Below, piece by piece: positions 34,224 through 43,005 of a stretch of DNA of 64,000 nucleotides (positions are counted from its first letter, which is position 1; every line of letters begins with the position of its first letter). This DNA is from Chitinophaga rhizosphaerae. Lineage in GTDB: Bacteria; Bacteroidota; Bacteroidia; Chitinophagales; Chitinophagaceae. The DNA lies in contig NZ_RXLO01000012.1 in NCBI RefSeq assembly GCF_003958645.1, forward strand, positions 1-64,000, in the 5' to 3' direction. The notes below the pieces were generated by a model. That model searched no databases and was not told the origin of the DNA. It saw only the letters and a list, made by a program, of their open reading frames with translations. The translations under genes were made by a program, and so were the position numbers.

Positions 34224-35522
34224 TCAGCCCGCATTGGCCGTGCGCACGAGGAATTTTTCCACCGCCCGGCGGACCGTAGCCGAAGAATTTGCGTTGTGAT
34301 TATTGACGAGCACGCTGAAAATGAGCGTTTTACCGGATTTGGTGATCAGATATCCGCTGAGCGCCACTACGCCGCTGAGCGTACCGGTTTTAGCGTAAAG
34401 CCGGTTCGGCAGCGCCTGGTAGTAATTTTTCAACGTGCCTTTTCCGCCGGCGGGAAACAGCGGGAAGAGCCGTTCCTTCGAATGTTTTTTATACATTTTA
34501 TCGAGCACGGTAACGAAGTCGCGGGGCGTAAAAAGATTGTAGCGCGACAGTCCCGAACCGTCTACCCAGTTCGGCGGATGCGGAAGGTCGGTCAGCAGCG
34601 AGTCCAGCAAATAACCGATCAGTTTACGGGAATCGATCGCGTCGTATTTGAGGGAAGATGCCATCATAAGGATTTGCTCCGCGAAGAAATTATCGCTGCG
34701 GTGCATCATGGGTTGGAAAAGGGTGTCTGTGGGGATGGATTTCAGGATCGTTCCGCTCAAAGGCGCGGTGGTGGCCATTATGCGGACGGGCTTGCGGATC
34801 GTGTCTTGCAGGCGGCGGGCCAGTTGGGAAATGCTTCCGGTGATAAAAGGCACTTCGTAAGTCTGTTCCGCTTGCACGTCTGACCGGATGTGCAGCGTGA
34901 AGAGGTTCTTGCGCTCTTCGCGGTCGGCCAGTGCTTCTGCGGGCGGGCGTTCGTATACGAGTTCCGTCGGGAATTCGGGCGTCATGGAATAATGGGCGCC
35001 TTTCATCCGGATGCGGGCTACGTTGCCGTACATGGGCCATTCGTTGAGTTCCGGCTGATAATAATCCGCGTAATCGCTCCATCCCCATCCAGGCCCGAAA
35101 CGTTTATTCCTGATAACGCCGGGTTGCAGCCAGATGTTTTTCCCGGTTTGGGCCAGCATGTCCAGCACGCGCTGGGCGGTAAAATCGGGATGGAGGAACG
35201 ATGGGTCGCCCGTTCCCTGTACAAACAGGGCCGTATCGTTTTCCACGAACCGCATCCCCGGCAACGAATCCCCCAGCAACTGCAAACCCGCGAACAGCGT
35301 GAAGATCTTCGTGTTCGACGCGGGCACGAAAAATTTATCGTCCTGGTACTGCAGCCAATACTTCTTCGTGGCCGGATCGTAAATGCTGATGCCGACATGC
35401 GCGCTCTTGAGCTCTTTCGTCAGCAAAATATATTGCTGCGCCCAGGCGCGCAGGTTCTTCGGTTGCGCCGCTGCGCCGAGGCTCAGCAACAGGGCGATGG
35501 CTCCCGTGAGGTACGATTTCAT
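34224..35522 (-). CDS. dacB: D-alanyl-D-alanine carboxypeptidase/endopeptidase, PBP4 (S13)
   Basis: A periplasmic penicillin-binding protein of 432 residues that trims or cleaves peptidoglycan cross-links. It has a signal peptide (TGAIALLLSLGAAAQ). The three active-site motifs are intact: SxxK as PASNTK (Ser69, Lys72), SxN as RSDNFF and KTG as YAKTGTLSG. The segment between the first two motifs contains the class C insertion domain. Monocistronic and convergent with the S46 peptidase gene. Confidence 0.92.
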   Translation of the reverse strand: MKSYLTGAIALLLSLGAAAQPKNLRAWAQQYILLTKELKSAHVGISIYDPATKKYWLQYQDDKFFVPASNTKIFTLFAGLQLLGDSLPGMRFVENDTALFVQGTGDPSFLHPDFTAQRVLDMLAQTGKNIWLQPGVIRNKRFGPGWGWSDYADYYQPELNEWPMYGNVARIRMKGAHYSMTPEFPTELVYERPPAEALADREERKNLFTLHIRSDVQAEQTYEVPFITGSISQLARRLQDTIRKPVRIMATTAPLSGTILKSIPTDTLFQPMMHRSDNFFAEQILMMASSLKYDAIDSRKLIGYLLDSLLTDLPHPPNWVDGSGLSRYNLFTPRDFVTVLDKMYKKHSKERLFPLFPAGGKGTLKNYYQALPNRLYAKTGTLSGVVALSGYLITKSGKTLIFSVLVNNHNANSSATVRRAVEKFLVRTANAG

Positions 35523-35625
35523 GTGCTGAATATAATCAATTTGAAGAAGGTTAAGCTTTCCATGGATGGACAGTTTCCGTAGCGGAAACCGTTAGCCGTG
35601 TTCACCGTTTTACCAGTAAATCATA

Positions 35626-35661
35626 AAAGGAAAGGCGCACCCGGGCATGGGGTGCGCCTTT
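35626..35661 (-). terminator. terminator of the Gfo/Idh/MocA gene (35691)
   Basis: Twelve-base stem AAAGGCGCACCC/GGGTGCGCCTTT (35631-35642 with 35650-35661), followed on the minus strand by a modest T-rich tract (CCTTTTAT). Confidence 0.75.
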
Positions 35662-35690
35662 CAAATATCGCTGCCTTTTCACTTGCGTGA

Positions 35691-37037
35691 TCAGGAGAAA
35701 TAGCGGGTGATGCCGGGCTTCGCGTATGCGTAGTGGCCGCTTGCATCCGGGAGCACCGGCGGCGGCGCGTCGAATGCATATTTCGCGGGTTGCAGGTTGA
35801 TGCCGGATTTCAGTGCCTTGTCCCACTCGATCAGCTGACCGGAATAGGTGGCCATACGGCCGATGATGGCGGAAAGCGTGGCTTCTGCACCGCGCTGCGC
35901 GTCCTGGTATTTGAACTGGCCGGCGGCGATGGCTTCAAACAGCTCGTCGTGCTCGGCCTGGTACGGACGGTTGTGCATTTTACGGTCGAACTGGTAGAGC
36001 GTTTTGCCTTTATGGTCAACGATCTGGCCACGGTCGCAGAAGATGCGGCCTTTGGTGCCCACGATCTCCTCGTCTACCTTGCTCACGGAATCTTTCCAGT
36101 GGCGGCATTGGGAGTTCATGACAACGCCATTGTCGTACCGGTATTCCACGAAGTGGTGGTCGAAGATTTCCCCTGCTTCCGGACCGGTGCGGATGGCGCG
36201 GCCACCCATACCTACGGCGCTTACAGGCGTTTTACCCATGAACCAGTTGCCCACGTCGATGTTGTGGATATGTTGTTCTACGATATGATCGCCGCAGAGC
36301 CAGTTGAAATAGTACCAGTTACGCATCTGGTATTCCATTTCGGTGTATTCGGGTTTGCGCTCGCGCACCCAGAGGGCGCCCTGGTTCCACCAAACCTGGA
36401 TGGAGGTGATGTCTCCGATCATACCGTCTTTCAGGCGTTTGTACAGTTCGCGGTAAGAGGTCATGTAGTGACGTTGGAGACCTACTACCACGTTGAGTTT
36501 TTTGGCTTTCGCCTTTTCCGCTGTTTCGAGCACTTTGGCGATGCCGGCGGGGTCTGTGGCCACGGGTTTTTCCATGAACACGTGCTTACCCTGCGCGATG
36601 GCTTCTTCGAAGTGGATGGGGCGGAAGCCGGGAGGCGTGGTGAGGATCACCACATCCGCTTTGGCGATGGCTTGCTTGTATCCGTCGAACCCAACGAATT
36701 TATCGGCTTCGGCGACTTTAACGCGCTCGGGCGTTTTTTTCATGGCCTCCACGATTTCGTTGTAGCTACCATCGAGCCGGTCGCGGAAAGCGTCGGCCAT
36801 GGCAACGAGCTGAACGTTCTGTTTGGTGCTGAGCGCCTGTACTGCGGCGCCCGTTCCGCGGCCACCACAGCCGATCAGGGCTATTTTAATGACACCGGCG
36901 GAGCCAGAGAAATAATTGGTCTGTGCTGCTTGCGACAGGTAAGGCGCGGCCATGGCGGCGCCTGCGAGGATAGAGGATTTCTTTACGAAGTCTCTGCGAG
37001 TTTGATCGTGGAATGATGAGCGTGTTTCCTTTTCCAT
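35691..37037 (-). CDS. Gfo/Idh/MocA family oxidoreductase, Tat-exported
   Basis: A 448-residue dehydrogenase with Tat signal TRRDFVKK (Arg14-Arg15) and hydrophobic stretch to about residue 42. The Rossmann motif is KIALIGCGGRGTGAAVQAL, and the EKP motif is FMEKPVATDPAGIAK. The C-terminal domain carries GDHIVEQHIHNIDVGNWFMG and ends in a positively charged tail. It differs clearly from the 29407 paralogue, which has VQKP. It lies 122 bases downstream of the SUMF1-like gene on the same strand and may be co-transcribed. Likely acts on a sugar derivative in the periplasm; substrate unknown. Confidence 0.88.
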   Translation of the reverse strand: MEKETRSSFHDQTRRDFVKKSSILAGAAMAAPYLSQAAQTNYFSGSAGVIKIALIGCGGRGTGAAVQALSTKQNVQLVAMADAFRDRLDGSYNEIVEAMKKTPERVKVAEADKFVGFDGYKQAIAKADVVILTTPPGFRPIHFEEAIAQGKHVFMEKPVATDPAGIAKVLETAEKAKAKKLNVVVGLQRHYMTSYRELYKRLKDGMIGDITSIQVWWNQGALWVRERKPEYTEMEYQMRNWYYFNWLCGDHIVEQHIHNIDVGNWFMGKTPVSAVGMGGRAIRTGPEAGEIFDHHFVEYRYDNGVVMNSQCRHWKDSVSKVDEEIVGTKGRIFCDRGQIVDHKGKTLYQFDRKMHNRPYQAEHDELFEAIAAGQFKYQDAQRGAEATLSAIIGRMATYSGQLIEWDKALKSGINLQPAKYAFDAPPPVLPDASGHYAYAKPGITRYFS

Positions 37038-37159
37038 GTTTGGTAATTTACCGGACGCCTGCCGGCGCCGTTGGTGAAAAAGTATAATGAAATAGACAAT
37101 AGCTTTATAAAGTACGGATTATCCTGCGAAAATCCATGTGTTGACAGAGATTTGACGGA

Positions 37160-38122
37160 TCAGCGCGCACCTACGAACTGGTCGATCATATCGGCGAAGA
37201 ATTTCTCCGCTTCTTCTTTTGTCGGTTGCTGAACGGGGCGCACGATGCGGAACCCTACGAACGGCGCATCCGCGTTCCACCATTTGCTTTTCGGGATCTG
37301 CGGGTCGCGGTCGTTCCACGCGATGTCGGACATCAGGCGGGCGGCGCTGCGCGCAGCGGCGGCGTCGTCCATATAATTACCGCCACGCACGGTACGCGGG
37401 GTTTTGTCTGTCGGTTTCAGCCAGGGATTGGCAGCATCTACGGTTTTGTAGGCTTCCGGTTCGTACTGGTCCATCGTCCACTCCCCCACATTGCCGAGCA
37501 TGTCGTACAGCCCCCAGGCATTGGGTTTCAGCTCCCCAACCTTGTGATATTTATCTTCGGAATTGCTGGCCGTCCAGGCGTATTCCTTCAATTTCGACGC
37601 ATCGGCGCCGAAAGGATAAGCGGTTTTGGAACCTGCGCGGCAGGCATATTCCCATTCTGCTTCGGTGGGCAGGCGGAAGAATACGCCGGTCTTATTATAC
37701 AGCCAGCGGCAATACATCAGCGCGCCGTACTGGCTCATACTGTTGGCAGGGAAGCCGCCGGCCTTGCCCATACCGAGCGTAAGGTCGATGTAGGGCGGAC
37801 TGGGCCGGGTCATGCCATCGGGCAGCGGGGCCTTGTCCTTGTCTTTGTCTGCATACAGATCGTACTGGTCGAACGTCACTTCGTAAGCGCCCATCCAGAA
37901 GGCATCTACTTTCACTTTCTTCTGCGGCCCTTCGTCTGCACCACGGCCTTTTTCGGAAGCGGGGCTTCCGAGGAGGAATTCTCCGGCTTTCACCGGCACC
38001 ATGCGGATGGTAACGTCTGTGCCCTCGATCTTCTGGTCGTAGGCCTCGAAAGGTGTAGTTTGTGCATGAACGGCGGCAGTGCAGCAGCCTCCGATCAGGA
38101 ATAACGCGGTTGTCCTTTTCAT
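37160..38122 (-). CDS. formylglycine-generating enzyme (SUMF1) family protein, secreted
   Basis: A 320-residue protein with a signal peptide (TTALFLIGGCCTAAVHA). The fold motifs of the SUMF1/EgtB-like family are clear: MVPVKAGEFLLGS, AYEVTFDQYDLY, FRLPTEAEWEYACRAG, AWGLYDMLGNVGEWTMDQY and the closing VGFRIVRP. True enzymes activate sulfatases through a redox Cys/copper site. Here the canonical Cys-pair near the C-terminus is not apparent, and no sulfatase gene is nearby. It may therefore be a non-catalytic or differently acting member. Divergent from the TIM-barrel isomerase. Confidence 0.82.
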   Translation of the reverse strand: MKRTTALFLIGGCCTAAVHAQTTPFEAYDQKIEGTDVTIRMVPVKAGEFLLGSPASEKGRGADEGPQKKVKVDAFWMGAYEVTFDQYDLYADKDKDKAPLPDGMTRPSPPYIDLTLGMGKAGGFPANSMSQYGALMYCRWLYNKTGVFFRLPTEAEWEYACRAGSKTAYPFGADASKLKEYAWTASNSEDKYHKVGELKPNAWGLYDMLGNVGEWTMDQYEPEAYKTVDAANPWLKPTDKTPRTVRGGNYMDDAAAARSAARLMSDIAWNDRDPQIPKSKWWNADAPFVGFRIVRPVQQPTKEEAEKFFADMIDQFVGAR

Positions 38123-38266
38123 CTAGTTGGATTACAATAAAGCGTGTGAATTTATCGATTTAGAGGCGGGAATGCAATATTTATTTTATGAACGTCAAAA
38201 AATGAAGATAGGCGTTGCATGAAATCGAATGAAATCCCCGTTCATCTATTTTTTATTCAATACATA

Positions 38267-38296
38267 TTGATTTCCTTATTAAAAGCTATAAATTTC
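38267..38296 (+). promoter_or_regulatory. promoter of the TIM-barrel isomerase gene
   Basis: TTG at 38267-38269, 19 bases, then TAAATTTC at 38289-38296, near consensus. It lies about 30 bases before the ATG at 38328. Confidence 0.55.
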
Positions 38297-38327
38297 GCCT
38301 TCGCTAAGTCATTTTAAAATACACGCT

Positions 38328-39266
38328 ATGGAAAGAAGAAGCTTTTTACAACAGTCGACCCTCGCCGGCATCTCCGCGCTGACATTCGGGGGCGCTACTG
38401 CGCTGGCAGGCTCCGCCAAAGGGGCAGGGAAAGACAACACCGCCACCGCGGGAAAAACTTTCAATCTCGATTACGCACCGCACCAGGGGATGTTCAAAAA
38501 CTCCGGCGGCGAAGATTTCCTCGATCAGATCCGGTTCATGCACGACCAGGGATTCCGGTCTATCGAAGACAACGGCATGCTCGGCCGCGATACCGCCCAG
38601 CAAAACAAGATCGGCGACCTCCTCGCCAAACTCAACATGCGCATGGGCGTGTTCGTGATCGACGGCGGCGAAAACTGGAAAGTTTCGCTCACCACCGGTA
38701 AAAAAGAACATCTCGACGTATTCCTCAAAGCCTGCGAACGCTCCGTAGAGCTCGCCAAACGCGTCAACGCCAAATGGGCCACCGTAGTTCCCGGCTTCTT
38801 CGAGCGCCGCATTCCCATCGGCATTCAGACCGGCAACGTGATCGACGCACTCCGCGCCGGTTCCGAGATCCTCGAAAAAGGCGGTCTCACCATGGTCCTC
38901 GAGCCCCTGAGCGATACGCCCGAACTGTTCCTCCGCACCTCCGATCAAACGTACGAGATCTGCCGCGCCGTAAACAGCCCGTCCTGCAAAATCCTCTTCG
39001 ATATTTATCACATGCAGCGCAACGAAGGCAATCTCATCAATATGATCAACCATTGCTGGAGCGAGATCGCCTATGTGCAAATCGGAGACAACCCCGGCCG
39101 CAACGAGCCCGGCACCGGCGAAATCAACTATCGCAATGTGTTCAAGCACCTCCACGAAAAAGGCTACAAAGGGGTGATGGGCATGGAGCACGGCAACGCC
39201 AAACCCGGTAAGGAAGGGGAAGCCGCGCTGATCAAGGCGTACCGCGATGCGGACAATTTCCTGTAA
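38328..39266 (+). CDS. hydroxypyruvate isomerase-like TIM-barrel protein, Tat-exported
   Basis: A 312-residue protein of the AP endonuclease 2/xylose isomerase-like superfamily. The Tat signal is ERRSFLQQSTLAGISALTF (Arg3-Arg4). The barrel shows metal-ligand segments VLEPLSDTP (Glu), ILFDIYHMQ (Asp, His), VQIGDNPGRNEPGTGEINY and MGMEHGNAKPG (Glu, His), typical of hydroxypyruvate isomerase Hyi. Relatives epimerise or isomerise small sugars or ketoacids. Export together with Gfo/Idh/MocA proteins suggests work on the same oxidised sugars. Monocistronic, with promoter and terminator. Confidence 0.85.
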   Translation: MERRSFLQQSTLAGISALTFGGATALAGSAKGAGKDNTATAGKTFNLDYAPHQGMFKNSGGEDFLDQIRFMHDQGFRSIEDNGMLGRDTAQQNKIGDLLAKLNMRMGVFVIDGGENWKVSLTTGKKEHLDVFLKACERSVELAKRVNAKWATVVPGFFERRIPIGIQTGNVIDALRAGSEILEKGGLTMVLEPLSDTPELFLRTSDQTYEICRAVNSPSCKILFDIYHMQRNEGNLINMINHCWSEIAYVQIGDNPGRNEPGTGEINYRNVFKHLHEKGYKGVMGMEHGNAKPGKEGEAALIKAYRDADNFL

Positions 39267-39309
39267 TCGTTACGGGATACATAATACGATCTGATTGGTT
39301 TATAACGGT

Positions 39310-39342
39310 CCCGGTTTGCTTCGGTAAACCGGGATTTTTTTT
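39310..39342 (+). terminator. terminator of the isomerase gene
   Basis: Stem CCCGGTTT/AAACCGGG (39310-39317 with 39326-39333) followed by eight or more T. Confidence 0.9.
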
Positions 39343-39353
39343 GCGCTCATCCA

Positions 39354-39390
39354 AATAAAAAGCCCTCGCAGCAAGACTGCGAGGGCTTTT
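39354..39390 (-). terminator. terminator of the esterase operon
   Basis: Stem AAAGCCCTCGCAG/CTGCGAGGGCTTT (39359-39371 with 39377-39389), T-run on the minus strand, 16 bases after the esterase stop. Confidence 0.88.
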
Positions 39391-39405
39391 ATCTCGAATG
39401 GAAGT

Positions 39406-40290
39406 TTACTTTTTGAAGAGCATCCCGTTGATCCAGTTCACCACGAGGCCGGGCCAGGTGTTGAGCACCGGGTCTTTCGGGGCCATGCCGAACCCATGCC
39501 CGCCGTGATCGTAAATATGCATGGTGGCGGGAATGTTGTGCTGCAGCAACGCTTTGTAGAAAACGAGGCTGTTTTCCACCGGCACGCCTTTATCGTCGCT
39601 GGCGTGGATGAGCATGGTGGGCGGGGTTTCGGCGGTTACGCGGTTTTGGGTAGACAGCGAATCCTGTTTTTCCTTCGGCGCACCCGCGCCCAGTAAATTA
39701 TTGGCGGAGCCGGCATGCCGGAAGCTTTCGCTGAGCGAGATCACCGGGTACACGAGCACGGAAAATGCGGGCCGCGAGCTGAACCGTTCGTGCGCCGCTT
39801 TCCCCTGCGGATCGGGCGCGATGTGCATGGTGGTGAGCATCGAAGCGAGGTGCCCTCCTGCCGAAAAGCCCAGCACGCCTACCTTTTCGGGATCGAATCC
39901 CCAGGACCCGGCTTTGCTTTTCACGATGCGCATCGCTAATGTTACGTCGTTGTACTGCGCCGGAAAAGTGGACCCGGGCTGCGGACCGCCGTTCAACCGG
40001 TAATGCAGCACGATGGCGTCGAACCCGTTGGCGTTGAAGAATTCGGCCACGTCTTTCCCTTCGTGGCCCAGGGCCAGGTGGGCGTAGCCTCCGCCCGGGC
40101 AGACCAATACGGCGGCCCCGTTTTTCCTGCCGGCCGGAGCGGGGTAATATTCGATGTGGGGGACGTCGTTGATTTCCTTTCCGCCCAGGATCTTCCATTC
40201 CGGATGGTCGGGGTACAGGTTGATACGTTCCTGCGCGGTGGCGTTGATAGCGGCGATGGTAAGCATGGCGGCGATGAATGACTTTTTCAT
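39406..40290 (-). CDS. secreted alpha/beta hydrolase, acetyl-esterase-like
   Basis: A 294-residue hydrolase with a signal peptide (KKSFIAAMLTIAAINATA). The oxyanion motif is VCPGGGYAHL (65-69), the nucleophile elbow GFSAGGH (Ser143). The Asp in HASDDKGVP and the His in DHGGHGFG complete the triad. The fold matches the BD-FAE/xylan acetyl-esterase-like group that deacetylates plant sugars, though short-chain esters in general are possible. It is the last gene of a three-gene unit after the YitT and ureohydrolase genes (18 bases after YitT). Confidence 0.85.
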   Translation of the reverse strand: MKKSFIAAMLTIAAINATAQERINLYPDHPEWKILGGKEINDVPHIEYYPAPAGRKNGAAVLVCPGGGYAHLALGHEGKDVAEFFNANGFDAIVLHYRLNGGPQPGSTFPAQYNDVTLAMRIVKSKAGSWGFDPEKVGVLGFSAGGHLASMLTTMHIAPDPQGKAAHERFSSRPAFSVLVYPVISLSESFRHAGSANNLLGAGAPKEKQDSLSTQNRVTAETPPTMLIHASDDKGVPVENSLVFYKALLQHNIPATMHIYDHGGHGFGMAPKDPVLNTWPGLVVNWINGMLFKK

Positions 40291-40308
40291 GCGTGGAATG
40301 TTTCGCGA

Positions 40309-41202
40309 TTAATGTGCCCCCGCCCGGCGCTTGATCATGCCGCCGCGGGTGTCGTTGATATTATGTTGCACAATAAACGCTTTTTCATCGATCTTTTCAA
40401 TCTCGTCGATGACCTTATGCACCTCCAGGCGGGTTACAACGGTATAAATGATCTCGATTTCATTATCCACTTCCCCTCTTTTTCCGTACCCGCTTTTCCC
40501 TTTGAAAACGGTCACGCCTTTTTTCAGTTTGAGTGTCAATGTCTTACGTATCAATTCCGATCTTGGGGAAATAACGGTCAGGGCGATGTATTCCTCAAAG
40601 CCCTGGATCACGAAATCCACCGTTTTCGACGCGGAGAAATACGTGAGCATGGCGTACAGCGCGGTTTCCATGTTGATGAGCACGGCGGCCACCCCGAAGA
40701 TGAGGATGTTGAAATACATGATCACTTCGCCGATAGACAGTACGGTTTTCCGGGAAATCCACAGGGCGAGCACTTCGGTCCCATCGAGCACGGCGCCGCC
40801 ACGGATAGACATGCCGATGCCGGCGCCGAGAAAGAACCCTCCGAAAATGGCGATCAGTAATTTGTCTTGCGTCAGTACCGGTACTTTGATGAGCGCCAGC
40901 GCCGTGGCGAGCCCTACGATGGCCGCGATGGTTTTCAGCGTGAAGAGGCGCGACAGCTGTTTGTAGGCCAGTACGATGAAAGGCGCGTTGATGACGATCA
41001 GCAACACGGAGATCGACCATCCCGAAAGGCGGTTTACCAGCAGGGAAATACCTGTTACGCCGCCGTCGAGGAACCCGTTGGGCAGCAAAAAGGCTTTGAG
41101 GCCGATAGCGGCCAGCAATACGCCGATGGCGATGAGGGTGGCGTCTTGCGCATTCTGAATGATATTGATGCGGGCGAGCCTGGCTCTGCGGGGATGCGTC
41201 AC
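40309..41202 (-). CDS. YitT family membrane protein
   Basis: A 297-residue membrane protein. The N-terminal half has five to six hydrophobic helices with typical YitT motifs (AFLLPNGFLDGGVTGISLLVN, GAGIGMSIRGGAVLDGTEVLA). The C-terminal ~90 residues are a soluble DUF2179 domain (TLTLKLKKGVTVFKGKSGYG, EVHKVIDEIEKIDEKAFI). A transport role has been suggested for the family but is not shown. It sits 35 bases downstream of the ureohydrolase gene, same strand. Confidence 0.88.
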   Translation of the reverse strand: MTHPRRARLARINIIQNAQDATLIAIGVLLAAIGLKAFLLPNGFLDGGVTGISLLVNRLSGWSISVLLIVINAPFIVLAYKQLSRLFTLKTIAAIVGLATALALIKVPVLTQDKLLIAIFGGFFLGAGIGMSIRGGAVLDGTEVLALWISRKTVLSIGEVIMYFNILIFGVAAVLINMETALYAMLTYFSASKTVDFVIQGFEEYIALTVISPRSELIRKTLTLKLKKGVTVFKGKSGYGKRGEVDNEIEIIYTVVTRLEVHKVIDEIEKIDEKAFIVQHNINDTRGGMIKRRAGAH

Positions 41203-41237
41203 ATGATTTGCTTGAACGTTACCCTAAAAATAAGGAA

Positions 41238-42377
41238 TTACAGGCGTTCCTGGCTACGGAGCCAACGCTCGGGAAGCTCGTTGTTGCTGGCCATGAGGTA
41301 ATCCGAATAGGCGCAGGGAACGAAATTCTTGTCGGGCAGCTGCATCCACCAGCGACCGGTTTTCTTGCTTTTCAGAAACACGGTGCTGATATCGGCGCCG
41401 GCGATGTGGAACTCCAGGAAAGCTTCGCGCTCGTTGAGCTGTGCTTCCTTGTTGCGGACATGCCGCCCGTCGAGGAAATACCAGAGCATTTGCGAGATCT
41501 GTTTGGCCGTGAGATTGTCGCGGTCGCGGGTAGGATCGTATCCATAAATGCCGTACGTGGAAAGGTTATTGCTCATGCCGGCATAACGGGAAAGGGCACA
41601 CGCTTCTTCGCCGGTGAAACCGTTGGGAGAAAGGGAGTGCGATGGTGCGTCGGTATGTTTGATCATGCAGACGTCTACCGAGAACAGGTCTGTATTCCGC
41701 AGCACGGGCTCGATCTCTTCGATGTTTTCGCGCACTTTGCCGAGGCGGTAGCAATCGAACCGGAGTTTGTCGAGCGTTTCGAGCATGCGGGGCTGTACGA
41801 AATAGCTCTGGAAGCCGATGTGGTTGTAGTGGCGGATGTAGTTGGGCTGTTCCATGAACATATCGAGCAGGAATCGCTGCGATTTCATGGGAGAAGTTTC
41901 CTGCAGGTCGATAAGGGCATCGGCTACGCTGACTTCGATGATGTATTTTTTGCAGGCGTAGGCCTGGTATTGGGCGTAGGTGAGGTCGTGGCTGCCGCCG
42001 AGGACCACGATGGTTTTGCCGGCGTCGATGAGCTCGGTGAGCACGGTTTTGAGGGCGGCGTAGGCATCGGCCTGGGAGCGCCCCGGGAGGAGGTTTCCGG
42101 CGTCGGCGATGCGGAGGTCGCGGTGCCAGAGATAAAGGCGGTAAAATTCTTTTCGGATAACGTCGGGTGCGGGTGTGGCGGAGTTGCTCCGTCCGTTGCC
42201 CCGTTCGTCGCCGGCGCCGAGGAAAATGATATCGGCGGCGTCGAGGTTGGGGAGGTGGCCTTGTTCGTAGCTGTCGATGATGTTCCCGACCTGGAGGTCG
42301 TCATATTCTTCATCTTCGTTCAGTTCCGCTTTGGAAACGGGCGACAGGTAATCTTGCAGGTGCGAAAAGTCTATCAT
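41238..42377 (-). CDS. arginase/formimidoylglutamase-like ureohydrolase with altered metal site
   Basis: About 379 residues with an arginase-fold core. The GGSHD motif keeps His130. The DAHxD motif is DALID (Asp153, Leu155, Asp157) and the DxD motif is DVC (Asp235, Cys237). Mapped on arginase, ligands of the A manganese remain, while His126 and Asp234 equivalents of the B site are replaced. Relatives hydrolyse guanidino or formimidoyl groups; here activity is doubtful or changed. ATG 42375-42377 follows a GTG in frame. A -7 element TAGGTTTG lies at 42400-42407 (minus). First gene of the unit ureohydrolase-YitT-esterase. Confidence 0.75.
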   Translation of the reverse strand: MIDFSHLQDYLSPVSKAELNEDEEYDDLQVGNIIDSYEQGHLPNLDAADIIFLGAGDERGNGRSNSATPAPDVIRKEFYRLYLWHRDLRIADAGNLLPGRSQADAYAALKTVLTELIDAGKTIVVLGGSHDLTYAQYQAYACKKYIIEVSVADALIDLQETSPMKSQRFLLDMFMEQPNYIRHYNHIGFQSYFVQPRMLETLDKLRFDCYRLGKVRENIEEIEPVLRNTDLFSVDVCMIKHTDAPSHSLSPNGFTGEEACALSRYAGMSNNLSTYGIYGYDPTRDRDNLTAKQISQMLWYFLDGRHVRNKEAQLNEREAFLEFHIAGADISTVFLKSKKTGRWWMQLPDKNFVPCAYSDYLMASNNELPERWLRSQERL

Positions 42378-42399
42378 CACAACGGATATTATTTGTGCG

Positions 42400-42407
42400 C
42401 AAACCTA
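42400..42407 (-). promoter_or_regulatory. -7 element of the ureohydrolase operon
   Basis: Minus-strand TAGGTTTG, a full TAnnTTTG match, 23 bases before the ATG. No TTG at ideal spacing. Confidence 0.45.
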
Positions 42408-42657
42408 CAACAAGAATTTTACAAATCGTGCGGTGGCGCTGTTCAGTTCATGAACGGCATGGGCAGGGCGGGGAGCCGCCGGTGAAGCGGTCCGGGAAAG
42501 GAAATGGTGAGGTGGAAATAGTTACCGGAGACAGTTTTGCTGACCGGTTCGAAGATGGCTCTCTGCGTATTCACTTACTACTGAACAACGGGATGAACGT
42601 TGGTGATCTGGCCGGGGAAGGAAGGCCTTTCCGGAATGGCGGGCTGGATATGTGCCC

Positions 42658-42906
42658 TTAATTTTTGTGGATAATGAACTCAAATGCCTTTGGCTCCTTG
42701 CGGAAGAACGCGCGCTCCAGCACTTTGCGCTTACTGGTGACCCGATGCTTGTTGCAATCCGCCACTTCGGTGGCGGCAGCCAGGAAATCCATCGTTTCTA
42801 CCAGTGATAGCATATCGCTGATCTGCTTCACTTCCTGCTGGATCTCTTGCTCATTATAGCGGTCTTCGTGCAATAAAATGAGTAAATCCCTCTCTACAGG
42901 CTTCAT
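42658..42906 (-). CDS. small protein of unknown function
   Basis: An 82-residue, mostly helical, highly charged protein (MKPVERDLLILLHEDRYNEQ at the start). I do not recognise a family. It has no signal peptide or membrane segment, one Cys and a basic middle. The ~280 bases downstream to the ureohydrolase start hold nothing else recognisable. It lies upstream of that operon on the same strand but is too far away for tight coupling. Coding potential is supported by length and composition only. Confidence 0.5.
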   Translation of the reverse strand: MKPVERDLLILLHEDRYNEQEIQQEVKQISDMLSLVETMDFLAAATEVADCNKHRVTSKRKVLERAFFRKEPKAFEFIIHKN

Positions 42907-43005
42907 GCTAATTAGGTTTGATTGTTTTCGCTGTTGTTGACATCCATGTTTTCAATAACGTGCGCACACGGTAAGATGTGCTTCAAGGTATAGGTGAGAT
43001 ATTCG

